Assembly: GCA_016303085.1 (NCBI GenBank)
Contig: JAEDMI010000066.1
Coordinates: 1 to 11,394, forward strand
DNA length: 11,394 nt
Direction of reading: 5' to 3'
From: Acetatifactor sp.
GTDB lineage: Bacteria; Bacillota; Clostridia; Lachnospirales; Lachnospiraceae
Shown: piece by piece, positions 5,763-11,394 of the stretch
Numbering within the stretch: position 1 is the stretch's first letter
Layout of the letters: every line of letters begins with the position of its first letter
Notes under the pieces: generated by a model
Seen by the model: only the letters and a program-made list of their open reading frames with translations
The model's database searches: none
What the model was told of the DNA's origin: nothing
Translations under genes and position numbers: made by a program

Positions 5763-7565
5763 ATGAAAAAAACACACCGCGCCGGGAGCATCCAAAAGAG
5801 AATACTTGTAATTACCGTGTCATGCCTGTTGGGGATGTGCGCCATTATCAGTTCCGTCAGCTACTATCTGTTCCGGAATTACCTGCAGCGCAGCCTGATT
5901 CAGGGAACGGAAACCAGCCTGCAGCTGTTGTCCGACACCATAAACGGCAGCATGAGTGATATCTATCAGATGGTACGCTTCTGTCAAACCAGCCGCGATG
6001 TGGCTACCTATATAGAAAACAATCCCAATCCCGGCTCTGTGCTCTCTGTGGCAACCTACGACAGAATCGCGGAGGAATTCAACAACAATCCCTCAGGAGG
6101 ATATATGACAAGACTGGCTGTCATCACTAACGCACATTTTCTCCAGATTGTCAGCGCCTCCTACTCCTCCACCCGCAATCTGTCCGACGAGGTCCCACAG
6201 CTTTCCTTCTTTAACGAGCTTTTGAACTGTGATGACTATAATTTTTCCACAGGATTTATCCGGGACCCCTTTTACCGCAACGGTAAAAACGTGCTTCCCG
6301 TGATTCGCCCCATCACCTATAAATATAATTCCGTACAAGGCGGTTTCCTGTTTATCGAAATATCCTCCGATCTGTTTACGGATGCCCTGAAGCGCTACGC
6401 CACTGCGGAGGACAGCCTCGTTTTACTCACACTGGGAGAACATCACTATATCTATGAGAACGGTACGCTGATAGAAATTGAAGCCTTCTATGAACCGATG
6501 AAGGACTTAAGTTCCACGGCAATGATTGACGGTATCGGAATTCACGAAATACGAAACAGCCAGGGAGCGCACCGCATTGTGGTAACAGCTCCTCTGGAAA
6601 TGCCGGACTGCTATATCAGCCAGATTATTTCCCATACAGAGCTCCGCAATCAGCAGCTGCTCCTCTGGTGCATTGTAGGTGGAGTCATCATCAGTATTCT
6701 GGGCATCGGCGTGCTTCTGATGTTCATGCTGAACCGGATGATCAGCGTACCTGTCACAAAGATAAACGACAGGATGCAGCGGATATCCACGGGAGATTTC
6801 GCCAGAGATACCTCCATCGAATGGAATCACGAGCTGGGAGATATCGGCAGGGGAATCAATGATTTGTCCGAAAATGTATATCTTCTGATGAACCGACGCC
6901 TGGAGGACGAGAAGCAGAAAAAAGACCTGGAATACAAGATGCTGCAAAGCCAGATAAATCCTCATTTTATATACAATACTCTGAACTCCATTAAGTGGAT
7001 GGCCACCATACAGGGAGCCGAGGGCATTTCCGAGATGACCACCGCTCTGGCAAAGCTGTTGAAAAGCATTTCCAAGGGAACAAAGCTGTTGGTGCCCATC
7101 GGAGAGGAACTTTCTCTGTTGCAGGACTACTTTACGATTCAGAGCTACCGCTACGGCGGTACAATCACCATGGACATACAGGTTGATGACGAATCCATCC
7201 GGGAACTGCATATTATCAAATTTACATTACAGCCTCTGGTAGAAAATGCCATCTTCCACGGCATCGAACCGAAGGGAAGCGGACATATCACCATACATCT
7301 CTACTATGAACCCTCTCAGGAGGATGATGCCGTTCCCACTCTCCGCATAGATGTGACGGACGATGGTGTGGGAATGTCCCGGGAAAAGGCGGAACAGATT
7401 TTGTGTACCAACGATGAAGGCAGCTCTGATTTCTTCCGGGAAATCGGTGTCAGCAATGTACAGAAGCGCTTGCAGTATGAATTCGGAGAAGAATACGGAA
7501 TCACAGTGGAAAGCGTGGAGGGAAAATATACCACCATGTCCATACATATTCCGGCACGCACATAG
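5763..7565 (+). CDS. YesM-like membrane sensor histidine kinase
   Basis: A 600-residue sensor kinase of the LytS/YesM class (His_kinase plus HATPase_c). A first membrane helix (about 13-36) and a second (about 299-324) frame an extracellular sensing region of some 260 residues, followed by a HAMP linker (about 325-380). The phosphoacceptor box is QSQINPHFIYNTLNSIKWM, with H401. The ATP-binding part has the N box QPLVENAIFHG (490-500), DDGVGM (533-538) and GVSNVQKRL (562-570). The length is normal. Upstream AAGGAG and the extended -10 support the start. It is 18 bp ahead of the response regulator and divergent from the transporter operon, an arrangement typical for sugar-responsive YesM/YesN pairs that sense the ligand or the loaded binding protein and switch on the neighbouring importer. 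The signal itself is not readable from sequence. Confidence 0.95.
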   Translation: MKKTHRAGSIQKRILVITVSCLLGMCAIISSVSYYLFRNYLQRSLIQGTETSLQLLSDTINGSMSDIYQMVRFCQTSRDVATYIENNPNPGSVLSVATYDRIAEEFNNNPSGGYMTRLAVITNAHFLQIVSASYSSTRNLSDEVPQLSFFNELLNCDDYNFSTGFIRDPFYRNGKNVLPVIRPITYKYNSVQGGFLFIEISSDLFTDALKRYATAEDSLVLLTLGEHHYIYENGTLIEIEAFYEPMKDLSSTAMIDGIGIHEIRNSQGAHRIVVTAPLEMPDCYISQIISHTELRNQQLLLWCIVGGVIISILGIGVLLMFMLNRMISVPVTKINDRMQRISTGDFARDTSIEWNHELGDIGRGINDLSENVYLLMNRRLEDEKQKKDLEYKMLQSQINPHFIYNTLNSIKWMATIQGAEGISEMTTALAKLLKSISKGTKLLVPIGEELSLLQDYFTIQSYRYGGTITMDIQVDDESIRELHIIKFTLQPLVENAIFHGIEPKGSGHITIHLYYEPSQEDDAVPTLRIDVTDDGVGMSREKAEQILCTNDEGSSDFFREIGVSNVQKRLQYEFGEEYGITVESVEGKYTTMSIHIPART

Positions 7566-7583
7566 AGATAGGAGCAGATTTAT

Positions 7584-9188
7584 ATGTATAAATTACTTAT
7601 TGTAGATGATGAGCCCCTGGTTCAGGTGGGAATCAAGTCCATGCTGAACTGGGCGGAACTGAATATTGAAGTTATCGGTACCGCGGTGAATGGTCAGGTT
7701 GCCTTGAAGCTGATTGAGGAACAGTCTCCCGATATTGTTATCACAGATATCAAAATGCCTGTCATGAGCGGGCTGGAGCTGATTCGCCTCTGCCGTGAGC
7801 GATACGGAAGCGAAAAACCCTGTTTTATCATTCTCACCAGTTACGAGGATTTCCACATGGTAAAGGAGGCTATCACCTATCAGGTCACAGATTATCTGGT
7901 AAAGTTGGATCTGACCCCCGAGACGCTTCGGGAAGCAATAGGACGTGTCATGGAGAAAATCAGCCGGGCTGAAACCAGACCTGTGGATAAGGAGAATATT
8001 GTCTATCCGTTTTATGAGAAATTTTTCATTCGTCTCCTGAACAATCTCTTTGAATCCGAGGAACAGTTTTTGCTTCAGAGCCGGGATCTGAATCTGGATT
8101 TCCACTATCGGAGTTATGTGTGCTGCTACGGCGAAATGTCCGGCAGACAGGCGGACTCCCTGCCCATGGAAAAACAGCTGGCTCTTTTTTCCACCTCCAT
8201 GCAGATGTTGAAGGAGCTGGCCGGCAAATATCGGTTCTGCTATGCCTTCACTCTGGATATCCGGCACTTTGCACTGATTTTCTGCTACGATGAGGTTGCG
8301 GAGAAAGTGACAGAATTTCGGGCTGCAGAGCTGAAAAACATACTGATCAATATCAGCGAAACGCTGAATAAATACTACAATGTTTCCTTCCGATGCGGCA
8401 TCGGCAGCGCTGTCAGCGCTCCTCTCGCCGTCTGTGATTCCTATCAGTATTCACGGCAGGCTTTCCAGCTGGCGGCTTCGGACTGTGCCGTCACCTGTTT
8501 TGAGGATTGTTTACAGCTTACCTCCTCCCATACCTCCTTTAACATCAGCCTGTTTAAGGAGAATCTGACAAAAGCCTTTGAAGAATATGACGCACAATTG
8601 TTAAAGGAGACGTTGGATTCCATTTGTGAGCTTTTTCTGGCTCACCCAAATCACTTTGTACAGGCATTGGACGGAGCATGTAATATCCTGTTCCTCTCCA
8701 TCTCCCTGCTGCAAGACGGCGAGAAAACAGTGTCCGATTTTTTCCGGGACAATCCCGACGGCTACCGCTCTGTCTACAAGCAGACAAACGTGGAGCAAAT
8801 CGTAAACTGGCTCAGCTATTTTGAGCAGCAGCTGTGCCACCTTTTTGAGAATCACCACAAGGATTACAAAAATCACATTGTGACAAATGTTAAGAAATAC
8901 ATCAATGAACATGTGACGGAGCGGCTTTCCCTGAATGAGGTGGCTGCCGTATTCGGCATCAGTCCCAATTATCTGAGCCAGCTCTTCGGTAAATACAATG
9001 AGCTGGGCTTTTCCGAGTTCATCAATACCTGTAAAATTCATGAGGCAAAACGCCTTTTGGACGAGGGTAGCCTGAAGGTGTATGAGGTGGCTGACATGCT
9101 GGGTTTTGAAAGCTCATTTTACTTCAGCAAAGTTTTTAAGAAAGTGGAGGGAATTTCGCCCTCGGACTATGTCAACGGGAAACACTAG
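7584..9188 (+). CDS. YesN-like response regulator with AraC-type DNA-binding domain
   Basis: A 534-residue cytoplasmic transcription regulator. The receiver domain occupies about 1-120: acid pocket D8/D9, phosphorylated D55 in IVITDIKMPVMSGLEL, T85 and K107. A long middle region (about 125-425) of the type found in YesN proteins shows no motif I can name. The C-terminal AraC/XylS domain (431-534) has two helix-turn-helix units: LSLNEVAAVFGISPNYLSQL and VYEVADMLGFESSFYFSKVF, ending with GISPSDY. The ribosome site TAGGAG lies 9 bases before the ATG. It is co-transcribed with the kinase and is expected to activate the divergent transporter promoter, and perhaps the lyase gene downstream. Confidence 0.95.
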   Translation: MYKLLIVDDEPLVQVGIKSMLNWAELNIEVIGTAVNGQVALKLIEEQSPDIVITDIKMPVMSGLELIRLCRERYGSEKPCFIILTSYEDFHMVKEAITYQVTDYLVKLDLTPETLREAIGRVMEKISRAETRPVDKENIVYPFYEKFFIRLLNNLFESEEQFLLQSRDLNLDFHYRSYVCCYGEMSGRQADSLPMEKQLALFSTSMQMLKELAGKYRFCYAFTLDIRHFALIFCYDEVAEKVTEFRAAELKNILINISETLNKYYNVSFRCGIGSAVSAPLAVCDSYQYSRQAFQLAASDCAVTCFEDCLQLTSSHTSFNISLFKENLTKAFEEYDAQLLKETLDSICELFLAHPNHFVQALDGACNILFLSISLLQDGEKTVSDFFRDNPDGYRSVYKQTNVEQIVNWLSYFEQQLCHLFENHHKDYKNHIVTNVKKYINEHVTERLSLNEVAAVFGISPNYLSQLFGKYNELGFSEFINTCKIHEAKRLLDEGSLKVYEVADMLGFESSFYFSKVFKKVEGISPSDYVNGKH

Positions 9189-9202
9189 TTTACCGGGTAA
9201 AC
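9188..9202. repeat. Short palindrome overlapping the response-regulator stop codon
   Basis: GTTTACC G GGTAAAC, a perfect 7+1+7 inverted repeat that starts at the last base of the TAG stop. There is no T-tract after it, so it is not a normal intrinsic terminator. It could be a protein-binding site or the distal part of the larger inverted-repeat structure that follows. Confidence 0.45.
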
Positions 9203-9208
9203 GCGCAA

Positions 9209-9393
9209 CAGTTCAGCCACAATTCCTTTCCGGCAGTATATGCCATACAGCCCTGTTCGACACGCTTTCGCTTGAACCTTCGCAGTAGCGGACGCTAAGC
9301 TCGAAAGGACCTCACCAAGCGCCGACGCTCAGGACAGTCTCACATGGCTATACGGCATATACTGCCTTGTTTATTAAATTAGAGGCTGAACTG
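9209..9393. repeat. Outer inverted repeat flanking the structured element
   Basis: CAGTTCAGCC at 9209-9218 and its exact complement GGCTGAACTG at 9384-9393 enclose the 9232-9366 element. Farther out, sequences containing ACCGG at 9192-9196 and 9404-9408 also pair imperfectly, so the whole intergenic span from about 9190 to 9412 tends towards a nested palindrome. No target-site duplication was found at the limits. Confidence 0.55.
9232..9366 (-). repeat. 135-bp structured inverted-repeat element (MITE-like or RNA element)
   Basis: Terminal arms of 21 nt (9232-9252 and 9346-9366, both carrying the core GGCAGTATATGCC or its complement) pair with only two mismatches. The GC-rich interior folds into further hairpins: 9255-9277 (GTTC/GAAC, GAAA loop on the minus strand), 9277-9308 (CCTTCG with CGAAAGG) and 9316-9331 (AGCG with CGCT). 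Both mismatches in the terminal stem, and two at the base of the last hairpin, become G-U wobbles when the element is read from the minus strand. It encodes no protein. It may be a small non-autonomous mobile element or a structured RNA; its plus-strand end runs into TTGTTTATT and could also stop transcription after the regulator gene. Strand assignment rests on the wobble pattern only. Confidence 0.7.
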
Positions 9394-9438
9394 GTACATA
9401 AACACCGGTTATCAGCTTATCAGAGAAATATCAATTAT

Positions 9439-9445
9439 GGGAGGA
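9439..9445 (+). promoter_or_regulatory. Ribosome binding site that sets the lyase start
   Basis: GGGAGGA, 5 bases before the ATG at 9451. The reading frame stays open upstream as far as the structured element, but no comparable site precedes any earlier start, so the 606-residue form is preferred over a 634-residue form. Confidence 0.85.
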
Positions 9446-9450
9446 TTATT

Positions 9451-11271
9451 ATGGAAATGCGTTTTCAGGAAGCAGCAAATGCTTTTTTGGCGACGGGCAG
9501 GGAACTTACCGCTTTTCATCCCTTTCCCTCCGCCCGTGAGCGGAAGGCTTATGAACAACTGCCCGGAGAATTGAAGGAAAGACTGATAAAACAGGGGGAG
9601 GAATGTCTGGGATATGCCTACCCCCCTATCCTTGCCACGGATTTTATGGCATTTCAAAGAACGGGAAACCGGGTCAACTATGAAAATGTCTACTTCGCCC
9701 GGCGATTCAGCCTGAATTCTCTCGTTGTGGCGGAATGTGTAGAAAACAAGGGGCGCTTTCTGGACGATATCATCAACGGTATCTTTGCCCTCTGTGAGGA
9801 GAGCGGTTGGCAGCTGCCACCCCACAACTCTTATGAGCGGAACAAACCCCAGGAAATCCTTCCCGATGCCACACGCCCCGTTCTGGACCTCTTTGCCTGT
9901 GAGACAGGTGCACAGCTTGCCTGCATTTACTATCTGCTCAAGGAACAACTGGATGCTGTCAGTCCCTTTATTTCCGAGCGGATTCTCAGTGAGCTTCAGC
10001 ATCGGATCGTAACCCCCTACCTCCACGAACATTTCTGGTGGATGGGCAGGGGAGAGGAGCCCATGTGCAACTGGACCCCCTGGTGTACCCAAAATGTGCT
10101 GCTCAGCATCTTCCTCACCGACTGCTCCCGGAAATGCGGCAGAGCCGTGCTGGCAAAGGCTGCGGAGAGCTGCGACTTTTTCCTGAAGGATTACGGCGAA
10201 GACGGCTGCTGTGACGAGGGCGCACATTATTTCCGCCGGGCAGGGCTTTGTCTGGATGCTGCCATGGACTTGATGAATCAGGTGTCAGGCGGCTCCTTTA
10301 CGCATTTGTATCAATGGGAAAAAATCAAAAATGTTGCTTCTTACATAGCAAACGTTCATGTAGAAGGCAGGTATTATTTCAACTTTGCCGACTGCTCCCC
10401 TGTAGTCGGTCCGGCGGGAGTGAGGGAGTTTCTCTTTGGAAAGCATACCTCTCAACCGTCTCTGATGCTGTTTTCCGCGTTGGACTTCCGCAGGGCACAG
10501 GATGAAATCTACGAGGAGGAGACCTATCGGCTGAGCCTTTATTACCGAATGCTGAATGCCTTCTGTTACAGGGAGGTCATGGACTATGATATAACCGCTC
10601 CCGTAGTTCATCGGGATATCTTCTACCCAAGCATAGGACTTTTCATCTCCCGGAACGACAGCTTTTGCCTGGCAGTGAAAGCCGGAGACAATGATGACAA
10701 CCACAATCACAACGATACGGGAAGCCTGACCCTCTATAAAAACGGTCAGCCGCTGCTGGTGGACATTGGCGTGGAAAGTTACACCGGAAAGACCTTTTCC
10801 GCCCAGAGATATGAAATCTGGACCATGCAGTCCGGCTATCACAATCTGCCCACCATCGACGGACTGGATCAGCATGAGGGGGCCGCCTACAAGGCTCGGG
10901 ATGTTGTCACCTCCTTCGATGAGAACAGTGCCTCTATCTCCATGGAACTGTCCGCTGCTTACCCTCTTCCGGAGAAAAACAATTCTTACTACAGAAAAGT
11001 TTCCTTCGACAAAGAGGATAACTGCATTACGCTGACAGATACCACGGATTGCAAAAATGTTGTTCTGAACTTTATTACCTATGAAAAACCCACGATAGAA
11101 GACAGCTTGATATCTGTAGGGGAAGCAGAAATCGCCTTCCGCGGTGCCCGGCTGCTTACCGTAGAGACACTGCCTATCACGGATGCCCGGCTAAAAACCG
11201 CATGGGACCATGATCTTTACCGAATCCGTCTTGCCATGAGCGATACTGTCTTCCAAATGAAGATCCGTTGA
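9451..11271 (+). CDS. Heparinase II/III family polysaccharide lyase (cytoplasmic)
   Basis: A 606-residue protein with the two-part build of heparinase II/III-type lyases: an N-terminal alpha toroid (about 1-375) and a C-terminal beta-sandwich part (about 385-606). These enzymes cleave uronic-acid polysaccharides by beta-elimination, leaving a 4,5-unsaturated uronate, the substrate of GH88. Visible catalytic-type residues are N207 in MCNWTPWCTQNVL, Y260 in CCDEGAHYFRRAG, and the His/Asn cluster DNHNHNDTGSLTLY (416-429, H418 and H420), then QRYEIWTMQSGYHNLPTIDG (452-471) with H464, a family hallmark. There is no signal peptide, so it works on imported oligosaccharides. Start chosen by GGGAGGA. 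It follows the regulator gene across a 262-bp gap holding the structured element; I see no convincing promoter of its own. The CAZy family (PL12, PL21, PL33 or another heparinase-fold family) and the substrate cannot be decided by eye; a glycosaminoglycan is likeliest. Confidence 0.9.
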   Translation: MEMRFQEAANAFLATGRELTAFHPFPSARERKAYEQLPGELKERLIKQGEECLGYAYPPILATDFMAFQRTGNRVNYENVYFARRFSLNSLVVAECVENKGRFLDDIINGIFALCEESGWQLPPHNSYERNKPQEILPDATRPVLDLFACETGAQLACIYYLLKEQLDAVSPFISERILSELQHRIVTPYLHEHFWWMGRGEEPMCNWTPWCTQNVLLSIFLTDCSRKCGRAVLAKAAESCDFFLKDYGEDGCCDEGAHYFRRAGLCLDAAMDLMNQVSGGSFTHLYQWEKIKNVASYIANVHVEGRYYFNFADCSPVVGPAGVREFLFGKHTSQPSLMLFSALDFRRAQDEIYEEETYRLSLYYRMLNAFCYREVMDYDITAPVVHRDIFYPSIGLFISRNDSFCLAVKAGDNDDNHNHNDTGSLTLYKNGQPLLVDIGVESYTGKTFSAQRYEIWTMQSGYHNLPTIDGLDQHEGAAYKARDVVTSFDENSASISMELSAAYPLPEKNNSYYRKVSFDKEDNCITLTDTTDCKNVVLNFITYEKPTIEDSLISVGEAEIAFRGARLLTVETLPITDARLKTAWDHDLYRIRLAMSDTVFQMKIR

Positions 11272-11355
11272 CATGTATGAAACGGTTTTCCGGCATCCTG
11301 TTATCATTATAATCGTTGACCGCTTTCATCATACAAAAGAAAGGATTATACACCA

Positions 11356-11394
11356 ATGACCTATTCATTAGCTGACCTTGTCTGGCTCTTTTTC
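11356..11394 (+). CDS. Start of a gene cut by the window edge (possible membrane protein)
   Basis: ATG at 11356 opens a frame of 13 codons to the window end, MTYSLADLVWLFF, with AAAGGA (11339-11344) 11 bases upstream. The start is hydrophobic. It recalls the N-terminus of putative membrane proteins of the CmpB-like type IV family (usually beginning with a Y-x-DLxWxFF pattern), but 13 residues cannot establish that. The gap 11272-11355 contains an imperfect inverted repeat (GTATGAAACGGT against ACCGCTTTCATCATAC) and no clear terminator. Confidence 0.4.
   Translation, partial: MTYSLADLVWLFF

Noticed and set aside
6507..7211. Minus-strand open frame opposite the sensor kinase (and similar ones opposite the regulator and lyase).
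   Set aside because: These lie fully inside well-supported genes and show no domain, start signal or promoter.
9255..9308. A tRNA in the structured element (a GGTTCAA-like string on the minus strand).
   Set aside because: No matching T-stem, acceptor stem or anticodon arm can be formed around it.
9232..9366. Integron attC site or CRISPR repeat unit.
   Set aside because: No attC core-site pattern, no integrase nearby, and no regularly spaced direct repeats.
11276..11332. cre-like site or terminator in the gap after the lyase gene.
   Set aside because: The cre-like strings lack the central CG or a complete left half, and the imperfect stem has several bulges, a 32-nt loop and no T-tract after it.

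Overview
The window looks like a chromosomal segment of a gut-type Firmicute, most likely a Lachnospiraceae-like clostridium. The reasons are strong AGGAGG-type ribosome binding sites, a CUT1 sugar ABC transporter without its own ATPase, a YesM/YesN-type two-component system, a cre-like site and a Clostridia-style lipoprotein binding protein. The assignment to family is an inference from gene style; no rRNA or other marker gene is present.

Layout. Positions 113-5496 form a leftward operon: solute-binding lipoprotein (4144-5496), a hairpin/attenuator, first permease (2992-4056), a cytoplasmic discoidin-like protein of unknown function (2177-2989), second permease (1341-2180, interrupted by one in-frame amber codon), a GH88 unsaturated glucuronyl hydrolase (113-1282), and a strong intrinsic terminator (45-100). 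A 266-bp AT-rich divergent regulatory region (5497-5762) separates this from a rightward set: YesM-like sensor kinase (5763-7565), YesN-like AraC-type response regulator (7584-9188), a highly structured 135-bp inverted-repeat element (9232-9366), a heparinase II/III-type polysaccharide lyase (9451-11271), and the first 13 codons of another gene at the right edge.

How it fits together. The pairing of a heparinase II/III-fold lyase with GH88 is typical of uronic-acid-containing polysaccharides, above all glycosaminoglycans (hyaluronan, chondroitin or heparan type). Neither enzyme has a visible signal peptide, so the picture is a scavenging pathway: oligosaccharides are captured by the lipoprotein, imported by the two permeases (powered by an ATPase encoded elsewhere), cut by the lyase in the cytoplasm to unsaturated disaccharides, and hydrolysed by GH88. 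The sensor kinase probably detects the sugar or the loaded binding protein outside, and the regulator activates the divergent operon promoter, with a CcpA-type site providing catabolite repression. No sulfatase, secreted lyase, or downstream uronate catabolism gene (kduI/kduD/kdgK type) is present in the window.

The most notable points are the amber codon in the second permease at a position where the family usually has tyrosine, the discoidin-like cytoplasmic protein inserted between the two permease genes, the structured element at 9232-9366 whose mismatches become G-U wobbles only when read from the minus strand, and two similar TGAAAGnGCTT motifs exactly 105 bp apart in the divergent promoter region.
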